Source: Bidens hawaiensis (lineage: Eukaryota; Streptophyta; Magnoliopsida; Asterales; Asteraceae). From it: 64,000 nt of DNA. Positions 9,840 to 22,278 of this stretch are shown here, piece after piece (positions within the stretch are counted from its first letter, which is position 1; every line of letters begins with the position of its first letter). The position numbers and the translations under genes are program-made. The stretch is taken from contig JAIQDT010007373.1 in assembly GCA_021521415.1 (NCBI GenBank), positions 1-64,000 on the forward strand, written 5' to 3'. The notes beneath the pieces were generated by a model. The model was given only the letters and a program-made list of their open reading frames with translations. It was not told where the DNA came from and did no database searches.

Positions 9840-12240
9840 CGACGATTTAAAACGTTGCAGTCGTTATCTGTTATTTATATCAATCATCTTGTGACACTTG
9901 AATCAAACCTCCTTTAGAATTAAAAACTTTAAGTATCCCATTTCTAACCACTTGAATTATGAATCATTAAGAAAAAGGAAAAACAAAAAAATCTCTTTCA
10001 ACAATCTTATTAAAAAGGATTTTCTAAGGACACCGCCCATTTTTGCTAAAAAAAACCCACCAATACGTCCCTTATAGAGCTATATGGGGCATATAGGCCT
10101 CTCAATTATGCCCCCTATAGCCTTATACAGAACGTATAGGCCCCGTATAGCCCTTTACAAGGGGCGTATAGGGGGGTGTGGGGTGTCCCTAGTAGGACCT
10201 TATTAAAATACATAGCAATTACGAAAAATCCTTTAAATCCATTTTTATTTTATTTTAAATCTTATCAATTTTCATAATTTGTCATTTTCCAGCATCTAGA
10301 ATAATATTCGTCATAATTTGTCATTTTCTCCTAAAATTGCATTCGGTTGTATAATAATATTATATTATATTTTCACCCGAATAAATTGTGCCCAATTTCG
10401 GTCGATTATTCTGCTGTTGGGATTTGTGAACGAGTTAGGGATTTTTGTTTATTCTTCAATTAAATTACAAGTCAATGTGTCAACAAATTAGGAAGGAATT
10501 CATGCTCTTATTATTGTTGTTTAGTTTGGTTCAATTCAATTTGATTTCGTAGATTAGATTGCTTGCTTGTTCAAACCGACTGACTATTAATCTAATAGTA
10601 ACTTCTTGTGCACACAAGCATTTTGATAAAATGCTTGAACCAAACTTACATCACATCAATCAATTTAAGAATGAAATCAATATCAGTTTTAATTTTTGGG
10701 CATCAGATTTAGGTTTGGTTTGATTTTTGTTGATGATGTAATTGTAAAAGATAAGACTTCTATATTTATTTGATTATTAGAATTAGCTGCATGTGATGAT
10801 TGATAAATGGATAAAATGGTGTGTTTTAAATGTCTAATATCGTGGTGTTTAGTTAGTTATATATATCAAACACGGTTATATCGAGCGCCTTTTGTATTGA
10901 GCTGTTGTAAGTAGAAACATATTTAAACGATACAATTATTTTGTATATGAGAACAAGATTTTTTTTAGACCGAAACTTAAACTAATTGTCTCCAGTTCAG
11001 TTTAAGAGAAATATCGTTTAATTTAAAAGTGAATGTTTGATTACATATAATAAATAATAATATTTCTTTTTCACTTTTTTTTGATTTGGAGTTAATTTCC
11101 TGATTTTTTACCCTCGGTACTGGTGTCATCCCGGTACTGGTACCGACACCAAGAATTTCAGATTTTCAGGATCGTTATTTTCGGTACCTGTATCGGTCGG
11201 TAGCGGTACAGTACCATGCTCATCCCTATCCTGGGCTAGAAAATGAGTTACGGTCCCATAATATTTGATTTTTTGGCTTATGTCCATCGCATATCGCGAT
11301 GGATATAAAAAACGGGAAAAAACGAGTTTTAGCCTATATGTTATATTTTACGAACCCTAATCAAGAAATTCACTTCCAGCCGTATGGATTACAAAAGGGG
11401 GCGATTCCAGGAGCCCCAGATCACCTCCAATCACCTCGGGGCACATAGTTCATCATCCTGAATCAATAGCCGAAGTCTAATCGAAGATCATGAGCAGCTG
11501 ATTCATCTCGAGTCATTCCCGGGACGTAGAGTATTGTAAGTTTTTTCAGTATTATCTCATGTGCTAAAGAACAAACTAATTTAACTGTTTATGATTAATC
11601 TATGAGTATTGATGTTTGGTATTGTTGTTCACTCAGTCGGATTAGGTTTATTTCGATCAGAACGATTAGTTTGCCAGTTGCTATGATAATTTCTTATAGG
11701 GTTGTTTTGACTAGTTTGAATATGATGAACAATAAAATTGCCCTTAGTTGAGTCACACTGGCAGGGACTGTTTGATAACCGGTGTCGTGTGTTAGCGATT
11801 GTTGATGCCTAAGGTTTGCCTAGTTAGCCAATCTGATTGTATATTTGAAAATTAATCTGTTAAGTTAACCTGAGATTACTGTTTTAGTTGCATGCTTGAA
11901 CCCTTGGTGTGATTATGTTCTTGTTAATTGTTAAACTCTTTATAAGTGTTTGTTGCTTCCGTTCGAAAAAAAAGTGTTTGTTGCTTCCAAACAAAACATG
12001 CTAGTGTGATCAGCACTCGACAGAACTTCATAAGTGTTTCTTTATAATTGTTTTGTAAATATATTTAGATTAACGAACAAACGTACGTATGACACTGACC
12101 ACATGATCCTCTGGATTCGATGCCTGACTTACCCTGTCTATATGTAAAATTAGGTTTTTGCATTATCGGCACGACACAGTAATCAAACACCGACCACAGT
12201 TCGGTTTGTCCGATTTTGAAACCAAACTATGAACACCCCT
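9840..12240. other. non-coding part of duplication copy A and its right flank
   Basis: No supported gene. It holds a cluster of palindromic GTATAGGGGC/GGCCTATA words (10070-10180), a CGGTACC-rich patch (11108-11215) ending in a hAT-like 'tgctcatcccta', and a leader-like stretch with a GTAAG donor-like site at 11536 that is shared with copy B upstream of gag. Copy A stops matching copy B near 11940. Confidence 0.5.
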
Positions 12241-12440
12241 ACTTAAAATACATAGCGTTTATTAAAAATCCTTTAAATCCATTAATATTTTATTTTAAAT
12301 CTTATCAATTTTTATAATTTGTCATTTTCCAGCATGTAGAATAATATTCGTCAATTTCAATTTAAATTACAATTTTCTAATTTACTTAAAATTCTCACAA
12401 AATTGCATTCGGTAGTATAATAATATTTTCACCCAAATAA
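10200..12440. repeat. 190-bp direct repeats flanking a 1.85-kb segment
   Basis: The segment 10200-10390 ('aaaatacatag' to 'cacccraataaat') recurs at 12243-12440. The second copy is directly preceded by 'gaacacccct', a hAT-like terminus. Only the first is inside the large duplication. Confidence 0.75.
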
Positions 12441-12659
12441 ATGCAATAATTAAATATCAAACAAGTTTTTTTGTATATATAATATGTTAAATATAAAAAA
12501 TGAGGGTAATGGCATAAAAGTAATACCTCACATTTTATACTTCGCTCTTCAAATGCAAGATACATATTTCCTTACGTTTTAAGATTTCCATCACTTTTTA
12601 TGTGACATAATTTTAAATTTTCACCATAATAAAGAACGTTTTTTTATTTTTAATGTGAG

Positions 12660-12660
<1 letters not shown>

Positions 12661-12702
<42 letters not shown>
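12661..12702. repeat. (TA)n microsatellite
   Basis: About 20 uninterrupted TA dinucleotides. Confidence 0.97.
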
Positions 12703-12704
<2 letters not shown>

Positions 12705-13253
12705 TAGGTTCATTACAGAAGTGATTTTAGACAGAGAAGTACGAGAAGTCATTTTAACCAATCAAAAATTTTCATTTTTATTTTATGCATAACTAATTAT
12801 ATGGGTATATTAGTAAAATTTCTAGTTTGTTTTATTTGGTAAGTAATAAACTCTTTAGGAAGTTTCATATCATAATTTTTTATATTTATTATATTACTCC
12901 ATTTTAATTGTTTATTATCCAACATCATGTATTAACGTAACAGTTTCAAGTTTTGGAACATCATGACATTAATCCTTGATCGAGCAATAGATTTGTTTTT
13001 GGATGAAAATGCCTATATTGATTATGCAACGTATAAAATTTACGTCCTATTTATGCATGTTTCTTATGAATCTTATTATTATTTTTATTTTATTAAGTTT
13101 ATTGGTAAACACCACGTAATAAATATAAGTATGTGTTCTATGATGTACAAGGTCTAATGAGATACATAATTATATCAGATCAACATATCTTTATGTAGCT
13201 AAAAGCTCGTAACATATACACCACATACTCACATTAAAAATCATGTCCCTACA
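12703..13253. other. no gene recognised
   Basis: AT-rich DNA. It begins just after the TA tract with a sequence ('ggttcattacagaag') of the kind seen at the ends of TA-associated MITEs, but no matching right end was found. Confidence 0.4.
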
Positions 13254-13289
13254 TAACTATTATATACACATACCCGAATATTAAATAAC

Positions 13290-13990
13290 ATAACCCTACA
13301 CGACCAACGTATACCTACACAAAATTGTAAGGCCAACACATTATATACGTATATTTTGAGAACCAAATTAATATATATCTACACAAATTTTGAACAACCT
13401 ACACAACCATATTAACATATATCTACACAAACTTTTAACAACCTACACAACCAGATTAACATATACCTACACAATGTATATGTATTTGGATGACCAATTT
13501 AACATATAACATACACCTACACAAATTATGAACAACCTACACAGTTTATATATATTTGGAAAACCAAAATAACATATACCTACACAAATTATAAACAACC
13601 TACACAGTTTATATAATTGAAGAAAGAAATTAACATCTACCTACACAAAATTTTAAAGCCTACACATTATATACATATATTTGAGAACCAAATTAATATA
13701 TGCCTACACAAATTTTGAACAACCTACACAACCAGATTAACATATACCTACATAAACTTTTAACAACCACCACATCCAGATTAACATATACCTACACAAA
13801 GTATATATACTTAGAGGATCAAATTAACATATAACATATACCTACACAAATTTTGAACAACCTACCCAGTTTAAATATATTTGAAGAACCAAATTAACAT
13901 ATACCTACACAAATTATGAACAACCTACGCAGTTTATATAATTAAACAAACAAATTAACATCTACCTACACAAATTTTAAACAACCTACA
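13290..13990. repeat. tandem minisatellite, unit about 60-75 bp
   Basis: Around ten imperfect units share 'cctacacaaattttgaacaa' and 'ccaaattaacatata' blocks with a variable 'tatatatttgrag' part. The array ends in a short CA run at 13989. Confidence 0.85.
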
Positions 13991-14008
13991 CACACACACA
14001 TATATATA

Positions 14009-15081
14009 GGGGTGGGTTAACATACAATAACAGCTTATCGTACATTACGTACGCGACCTTCAAGAGCATTAGATTAAAAACACGCGATGGCAGTTTCGTA
14101 AATAACCCGACAGTAGTTCGCGATCAAATTCATCGATTACAAATCGACTCTGATCCAAATTCGGAACTCATCGTTTTATCTCATCCAATTTCTAAACTCT
14201 AATCACAGCTTAAAGTATGAAATCTCAAAAGTCAAAAACCAAGATTGAAATAAAACGTCATTGAATATCAATGATCTTCAAATTAATAAAACAAATTAAT
14301 GATTTAATCAATGGAATTGACGTGTAAGAGGCTTTAGAATCATGAGGTCGATTATGAAATAGCAGAATAATACATTCAATTGAGCTCTGAATAAAGGTTC
14401 ATGTTTAAACGTTGTACACAAACTTTAAACGTTCTGAACAAAAAAGTCAAGAACAAAACATTTAGAAGTTCAGAACTTCTAAACCTTTTGTACTGAAGTT
14501 CTTAGTTTTGAACACCCAAAATCACAAACCCTTAAACGTTCAAGCCAAAACCTTTAAACGCTCAACACGATTAAACGAATAGAGTCATCAATCAAAACCA
14601 GAAAAATGCCACTAAATTAATACGTTCAACTAATACATTAAAAAATAAAAATTTCTAGGGGTTCAAAAAGTTTAGAAGTTATGAACTTCTAAACTTTTTG
14701 TACTAAACAAACATTTTAACATTTAAACGTTCAATGGCTCAGATATGTTAAAATTAGGTTTTAGATTAATTACTCTAAAACAAAATTGAACCTTCATTAT
14801 TGTTTGTTAAGTTCTATTGCTCGATTAGTCCAATTCTCAATCTTCAATTAGTCCGACTCCATGAACTAGAACAAGGACGAGAACACCGTTCCATTTTCAA
14901 TTTAAATTTGATTATGTTTCTGATGAGTCGATGTATGATCGTGGTTGATGAGCAAATGATTTAATTTGGGACGAAAGCGGATTTGAACAAATTTACAATT
15001 TTGCCACCGCGTGTTTCCACAAATCGACGTTCGAGAAACTCGCGTACTTATTGTACAATAAGGGATTATTATATTGGATCA
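14009..15081. mobile_element. unclassified 1.07-kb element with subterminal inverted repeats
   Basis: The left arm 14034-14055 and right arm 15041-15064 are inverted over 22 bp with three mismatches; both end in GTACGCG. TA tracts flank both sides. Inside are two hairpins built on 'gtttagaagtt' (near 14460 and 14660). No coding capacity is seen. A plant MITE-like or short DNA transposon is the likeliest reading. Confidence 0.55.
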
Positions 15082-15111
15082 TTTATATATATATATATAT
15101 AGATATATATA

Positions 15112-15321
15112 GAGCAAGGTTAAAATAAAAAGTAAAACTATCCTAAGAAGTATAAGAAGTGGTTTTTACCCTTAAAAACAAAAAACACACCGAACTAACA
15201 AAATAAAACACACCGAGCAAAAAACCCACTAACAATGTTCACCATCAGTTGATCACATACAACGCCCGATATTACTTCTCACACTTCTTACAAATAACTC
15301 ACTTCTTATTCTAACCAACCC
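15112..15321. mobile_element. TA-tract MITE, copy 1
   Basis: Ends are GCAAGGTTAAAATAAAAAGT and the roughly complementary ACTTCTTATTCTAACC; the body has 'aaaacacaccg' repeats. (TA)n flanks it on both sides. The same family occurs at 15358, 53849 and 54908. Confidence 0.75.
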
Positions 15322-15357
15322 TATATATATATATATACATATATATATAGAGAGAGA

Positions 15358-15579
15358 GCAAGGTTATAATAAGAAGTAGATTTTTGCTAATAAGTGTAGA
15401 AAGTATGTTTTCGCCACTAGATCTAATAAAACACACCACACAATAAACACACCACAACTAAAATAAAACACACCGCATAATAAACACACTTTTCATATCC
15501 ACCATCAGATCAACATATCTAACGCACCAGATTACTTCTTAAACTTTTTAGACACACTTTACTTCTTATTTTAATCTCA

Positions 15580-15581
<2 letters not shown>
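15358..15581. mobile_element. TA-tract MITE, copy 2
   Basis: Ends are GCAAGGTTATAATAAGAAGT and ACTTCTTATTTTAATC, flanked by TA tracts. It has the same internal 'aaacacaccr' and 'ccaccatcagatcaacatat' words as the other copies. Confidence 0.75.
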
Positions 15582-15625
<44 letters not shown>

Positions 15626-16189
15626 GGTTAGGTTAGTCATGTATTTATTAATACATGTCATTTTCAATTGGGTTTATGTAAGGCCCCGTTACCGGTGCCT
15701 CACTTTGGACGTTGGATTTACTCATAAACAAAGTTCAAAATATCATAGTTAATTAAAACTTTACGCGAAATATAAATCTTTCGTAAACATTACATAATAA
15801 TTCAAAACTTGTCTTAAACATTCATGTCTCTCAAAACTAAAACGCAAAAATAAAACATCTTGAGTCTTCAGATGTCAGACTCTTATTCTTCTCCCATGTG
15901 TCCCTGCTTAAGCAGCTGAGTGAGTTCTAGTTAATCACACGTTATACAATACATACACTTACCTTCAATTACGCATCCGAAGATACATAATAATCACTTT
16001 ACTAATTTACTTTCATTACACAAGTTTATACATACGTTCGTACTTTATTAATTTCGTACTATATAAATTACTGTCCTTTTCTATCTCAGGTATTATTAGG
16101 GTCCGATCCCTTTCTTTTCTATCTCAGATATTATTAGGTTCCGATCCCTCTTTCCTTTGTCTATCTCAGATATTATTAGGGTCTGATCC

Positions 16190-16698
16190 CACTACGTGAA
16201 TATTGACCTTCAGCCACACGAAAAAAGTGTGGCCGTAGGCCTTTAGCCACACACATTTGGTTCAGGTCATATGTGGCCAAAGATCGCGACACCGTGGGTA
16301 TGATATGGCCACACACAGTTTTTAGTGGCCTTATGTGATAATAAGTGTGGCTAAAGGGTACAGGCATTAGTTGCAGGCCATCAAGAAGCCTCTCCAATAA
16401 GTGTGGCTAGACGGTAGAAAATGGCCACATGACTATTTACTATGAGTAACCATTGCACGTATAGAGCCACATGAATTAACGTTTCAGCCACATGAATTTT
16501 ATAATAATGTGGCCAATAGGGTTGTGTTAAGCGTGCATTGTGACCAATACCGTGTGGATATAGCAAAGCAATGGCCACTTAAGTTTAATAATAGTATGGC
16601 TAATTATATTATATGGACACTGGATATTACATTAAAAGTGGCTAAATATGTTTACTTGCCACTCAAACACTCCTTTGTAGATTATAGTGTGACTATTG
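16190..16698. repeat. left subterminal repeats of the CACTA element
   Basis: Clustered GTGTGGC / GCCACAC words in both orientations occur from the left end up to the LTR insertion. Confidence 0.85.
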
Positions 16699-19600
16699 TG
16701 TAACAATCCCAAAAAATAGGGTCAAATTTTTTTTAAGAAAACTTATCGCCAATGTGATGTTAGTCGAATTATCGAATCAAGCCATACATTAAAGGTCTTG
16801 GCCTGAACCGTCAATATAATAACTAATGGGCATGGCCTAATGATTAGGTAGAACCGGATAGAGCTAGAGATAAGCCCAATAGTGATACCATAATATGTAA
16901 CACAGGCTCAACTCAAATTATTCAAAAGAAACTGAGACTCGTTTAACACAAACGAACCAGAACTCGATAACTCCAAAAGTTAAACAAACCATCTAACAAT
17001 TATTTAATGCTACAGAGTATCTAAAATGTATATAACCCATACATCAAACGATTTTTTTATATGATCATCCGGTCACATAACCTAATTAAACGAGTAACGA
17101 TTAGCAAGACTACTAACATGCTATATATTATTTATTAAAATATCTATACCTATTATTAGACATATATAAAAGCCAATCCCCATATATATTGTTGTGATCT
17201 GATCTTTTAAATTTCATAAAAATAAATAAAATCTCCCAAAGATCTCAAATCCTTTTTGCCCAATCTCTTTCCCTCTTCCCCTGCGTATTCTGTTCCCATT
17301 CTAAATCCTATCAAAACAGCAAGCCAAGGCCACCAGTAACCATCCATCTCCAATCATAATTCATGCAATGTTGTCTCTCCTGATTTCCTGCATTAAACCC
17401 TCCATAAAACTGGATTCTTGCTCCATCTTTAAACTTTCACAAAACTGATTTCTTTGCTTTTGCCCCTGGAGGAACAATCACAAGAAACCGGGTAATCACT
17501 TGTTCTATACTAGTTCTATTCTATCTTGAGCCTACGTCCCCAACTGTTTCTAATGTTCTGATAACAAATAGCAGCCCCAATTTCTGCCAGTCTGTGCTCA
17601 CGGATTTCTCCCGAACCCGAGGAACCAAAACAAGAGGAACTTGTCCAATTGCTCGAGGTAATCGCGAGTACTTGTTTATCCTTCTTGTCGTTTAATTCTA
17701 AGTGTTTCTGAAATCCATGTGTTGCCCTATGAATGACCAGCTCTGTACATGATGAATCAAAATCATGTACAGGTCATTAACTCGTTCCAGAACCCGAACT
17801 CGTTACTAGCTACAAACTAATTATTTACAATCATAAAAACCTAAACGAGAAATTCAGTTTTTAAAACCAAACAAACGGGATGCAAAGCTGAACCATTTTA
17901 ACCTTATAAACTTATAGAAATATAGAATCTGGCCTGTTTATAAAACCCAGACCCGACCAGAACCAGTGGTAACCATAACTAGCCCGGAACCACTATCTCC
18001 ACCACTTTCACATGCAAAACTGATAGACCTTGAAGTGAACTTATTATGATCATTATGAAAAGAGGAACAAAATAAAAACATGATTACGAAATTCTAAAAC
18101 CTATACAATGTGCAGGCCCCAAAACCGTCGCTAATTTAGGATCATTCGGTGACTCGTTTACATGTAGACTGACTTGAAAGCCAAACCGATACGTGACTAT
18201 AATAAATTCTGGGCATCTAACTTGATTTCCAGAAGTTATTTAACTCTCTAAACCTGGGAAGGACCAGCCCCAACTGATAATAACAAACCGTGTATTTTAA
18301 ACCATTTAAACCGACACTTTTGTGACCCGTTAAACTAAGAAATGAACCCTGCAACCTAAATAACGCTCTAACATCTTTTTGCAGCCATAAGGATAATGTT
18401 TTCATGATATATAATCTGCTCCAAAACTATTTTAAGTAAAACATTGCTTTTTAAAACCGAACTAGAACCTAAACTATCCAAAACCGGGTCCGTTAGTGAA
18501 AATGCAGCCATGAACATCTTTTTAAAACCCATGAAATGTCAAGACATCCTATTTTTATTTATTATAACAAGCCCTAACTTGTTACTTGACGAAAAGTGAG
18601 TTTTTGTTAAAAATATAACGAAAGGGCATTCTTGGAAACCTGTTATTTCTCAAAAGCTGATAGTATTAGAATGTGTTTTTTGAAACAGAGGCTTGTGAGT
18701 TTAAATTCTTAGACAAAAGCTATGAAATGTTTAAGGGAAAATGTATTTACAAAATGGGCCCGTTTTCAAGCTTAAACTCATTGTTTCGTTAAAACCGACG
18801 AATGGGCCGACTTTTAAAGACTAAAATGCTTCAAAAATATAAAATAGATATTTTTCCAGAAATTTATATTTAAAAAGCTTTATCAAATGGTAATAAACTT
18901 CTCATTATATAGAAACATAGATATTACATCAACATAGCAGGTAGGCGGGCAACATTTCTTTTGGTAGATACAACATTTCTTTTGTCAAGAATGGTTGTTT
19001 AAACGCGAGTTACGGTTGAACCGACATAAACCGAACAAGAATTTTGAAAAATACTAGAATATGAGGTTTCTGATTTTCGACAGCATCTATAAGTGAATAA
19101 AACCTTAACTTGAGTATTTACTTAATTTACAATTACTAACCGAGTCTTTAACTTGATTTTTACTAAAATGAATGGTAAACGAACGTACGGGGACTAAGGC
19201 CGTACAAACTCAAACTTTTTGAAACATCGGACCTGCAAATAACTTACTTTTACAAAATATATAGTTTTGGAAAATGATAAGTTTTGATATCCATATTATC
19301 CGCTAATATAAACTATTCATTCGAGACGTCTTATTAAAAACCGACAACACCGGTGGAAACCGGTATTGCTAACTTTTCTAATCCTATGACCTTATATTTC
19401 AAATAAAAATTATTAAGCTACTGATATAAATAAATTGTATAGCTTTGATGGTCATACGGTAACCCGAAAGCCAATCGAAGGCCCGGACTTTCCGAAAATG
19501 GAAACTTTATCGAAACCCAATAACTGAATTGAGCTAAATAAAACTCTTAGTAGTTGAACTATAATACCTAACACACAACACTGATATTATAAAATTATTT

Positions 19601-20582
19601 AAGTGTAACTTTCCATAAAAGGAAACTTTATTCACCGGGAACCCAACACATTGAATAACACTTAGAATTGACTAGTACACTGTACCCATACAATTTTCAT
19701 TGTTGTCCAATAACTTATTGTTGATCAATATATATATTAGGCGTACTTGGTGGTTCTTAGCGTAGTTGCAAGCTCATAGATTGTCTTCATTTACACATAT
19801 TGCATACGGACTGAGGTGAGTTTCGTGCTGCCCTTTTTACTTAAACTTTTGGGCTGGATACATGCTGGTTTTACTTATGGTGTGATATTTATCAAGAGGT
19901 GTTTTACTGATAAATTTTGTCCCAACTTTTACACAATCATTAGCCCGAGGGAATGGGCCGGAGGCTTGTATGGGTAGTACTATTTGGGAGACCCCCCACG
20001 CACAGTGACCCTATGTTGGGTAAACCACACTGAGATCTGCGGATCGTTGCGGCATATAACCTACGTGTTTGATTATTGCTTTTAGCAGGGTGATAATCCG
20101 GGACGGTTTAACTTCTAGTATGAGTTGGGGATACTTATGCTAGTTGCAGGTTTGATTGTGGACTTGATTGATGTGCACCATGCTTTATACTTACATACAC
20201 GCAAACTTGCGCACTTTTATAAATGATTTGTTTTATGTGTATGTGAGCTAAACTCACGAACTCACCAACTTTTTAGTTGACACCTTTTAGCATGTATTCA
20301 GGTACTATGGGGATTAGCAATTTGGATTAGCTTTGTAATGAGAATGCTTAAGGATAGAGGCGTATGCCAAACATGAATTATGAAGATTAGATGCCAAGAA
20401 GATTAGTAGAACCAACCCCGGGATTGTAGCAGTGTCAGAGAAGAGATAGTTGTGTAGTTACACCTTGTCATAAATACTTAGTGCAAACATTGTAACTTAT
20501 TTTTGTCAATAATATTCCGCTGCTTACACTTGGTACCAATTTGTCTTTGAAACTCCTAGCCCCCTATTGGCAGGGTGTGACA
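16699..20582 (+). repeat. 3.9-kb solo LTR nested in the CACTA element
   Basis: It begins TGTAACAATCCC and ends GGGTGTGACA, and is flanked by a perfect TATTG duplication (16694-16698, 20583-20587). The interrupted sequence is a CACTA subterminal repeat unit whose intact copy is seen at 20760-20790. No retrotransposon domains are inside and no direct repeat of its ends is present, which fits a single long LTR left by recombination. A TATA-rich promoter-like region is near 19725 and a polyadenylation-type stretch near 20505. The short ORFs in it have no recognisable homology. Confidence 0.85.
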
Positions 20583-21110
20583 TATTGTCTTACCGTTTGT
20601 AACACATAATGCTTTTGTTAATTTAAAGTGTGGCTATTGTCAAACTTTTCGTCACACATAGTAGGTACTGTGTGGCTAATCATATCATATAGACACCGGA
20701 GGTTATTGTCAATGTGGCTAAAAATGTGAACTTGCTAGTCAAAAACTCTTTTGTAGCTTATGGTGTGGCCATTGTCTTACCGTTTGTCACACATAATGCT
20801 ATTAGTAATTTAAAGTGTGGCTATTGTCAAACTTTTCGTCACACATAGTGAGGTACTGTGTGGCTAATCATATCTTATAGACACTGGAGGTTATTGTCAA
20901 TGTGGCAAAAAATGTGAACTTGCCAGTCAAACACTCTTTTGTAGTTTGTGATGTGGCTATTGTCTTACCATTTGTCACACATAATGTTTTTCCTAATTTA
21001 AAGTGTGGCTAATGTCAAACTTTTCGTCACACATAGTGATGTATTGTATGGCCAATCATATCATATAGACACTGGATGTTATTGTTAATGTGGCTAAAAT
21101 GTAACTAAAC
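20583..21110. repeat. tandem subterminal repeats of the CACTA element, unit about 187 bp
   Basis: Three units start 'attgtcttacc' at about 20584, 20771 and 20958. Each contains several TGTGGCTA motifs. A fourth, partial unit lies before the solo LTR (about 16595-16698), so the LTR landed inside the array. Confidence 0.85.
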
Positions 21111-21234
21111 ACATTAGCATAAATTCAAAACATGTTTTTTCATAAGTTTAACAAACCCAACAACATAAATTCAAAACAGGTTTACATTACCAAACCTTCA
21201 CTAATAAGTTATAAATTCAAAATATTTGAAACTA

Positions 21235-22278
21235 CTACCAATTACTACCGACCTTAAACTTTCTCATAAGCTCATCAGATTGTTTTTGCCTCCTTTCTTT
21301 ATTTTCCTTACGTTCTTTTTCCATTTGTTCCATTCGTTGCTCGTTCTTCCAACTCGTTTCTTGACTTCCTTTCATTTTCTAGTTCTTTTTCCATTTCGGC
21401 TCTAACTTTTTGAACCTAAAATTATTAAAAATATTAGCATCATAACTAATAAAGGGTTAATGTAAGGCGAAACCTCAAAGCCAAGTAGGGGTGTTCACGG
21501 TCCGGTTTTCACGGTTTTTCGTCAAACTATAAACCAAACCGTTGGTAACGGTTTTTAACTTATGTAAACCAAAACCAACCGTATAACTTTTAAACCGAAC
21601 CAAACCAAACCGTTACTAACGGTTTGGTTCCGGTTTGGTTTCATGAACCTGAACTCGAACCAACCCGTTTATAAATTACACCCACAAAATCAGTATGAAA
21701 TGTTCATTCAAATTTTTAGTTATAAACAGAACCAACCCGTTTATGAGGATACCACATGTATATTAAATTATAGTGTTAGCAGATTTTATGTTACCACATG
21801 TATATGAAATATGAAACGGTCTATTTCATTTGCTCGTCCCTGGTTGATATGTTATACCTAATTATATAACAAAATGTAAAATGATAAAGATACCTTACAA
21901 ATGGGTGTTCTGACTTTTACATACAAAAATCAAATCCAACAAGGCTATTAATGTTGAGCTCGCCCACCCAATACTTTTTCTTGCTTTCTTTGCTGAGGTG
22001 GGTATCCAAGAATACTTCAATCCACTTAACATTTCGACCATGTTCTTTTTCCTAATAAGAAGTAATGTAATAAACGTTAAAGCACAAACAATTATAATTT
22101 TTGACCTAATTTTTTAAGATTGAATTTACAAATAAAACTAGCTTACCAGGAGGATACGATGCTCATCAAACCCTATTGAACCGCCCGTATGCTGAGATAT
22201 AATGCCAACATTACCCTCTTTCATGCGGTTGTCTCTCCCGCTCGCGGACTTCTTTAGCCATTTTTCTGTGTTCCAACC
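21235..22278 (-). pseudogene. CACTA TNPA-like (Ptta/En/Spm) transposase gene remnant
   Basis: TNPA-type proteins bind CACTA subterminal repeats. The exon 22147-22278 (44 codons, AG acceptor and GTAAGC donor) holds an HTGGS motif. The next, from 22051 to a TAA at 21917, holds WIEVFLDTH. HTGGS followed by an E-L/V-F-x-x-TH segment is the signature of the plant Ptta/En/Spm family. Exon 21235-21415 encodes a Glu/Lys/Arg-rich coiled coil whose frame shifts near 21345. The start and upstream exons were not found; a likely promoter or 5' leader lies about 22960-23520. The frameshift and missing N-terminus suggest a pseudogene. Confidence 0.7.
21487..21670. repeat. CGGTTTGGTT-rich patch after a hAT-like terminus
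   Basis: 'taggggtgttcacggtccgg' resembles a hAT terminal repeat and leads into repeated 'accaaaccgtta' words. No matching right terminus was seen. It lies in a presumed intron of the TNPA-like remnant. Confidence 0.45.

Larger units (their letters stand above)
6185..11940. repeat. segmental duplication, copy A (uninterrupted)
   Basis: From the TA tract at 6185 to about 11940 the DNA matches 15600-43627 in order and orientation once two later insertions are removed from the second copy. Shared parts are a solo LTR, a MITE, a defensin-like gene, a tetranucleotide repeat, a Helitron-type terminus and about 2.4 kb of non-coding DNA. The two copies differ by scattered substitutions and small indels. 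Confidence 0.9.

Noticed and set aside
13290..13990. CRISPR-like array
   Set aside because: Units are diverged and contiguous with no constant repeat and unique spacer pattern; this is a plant minisatellite.
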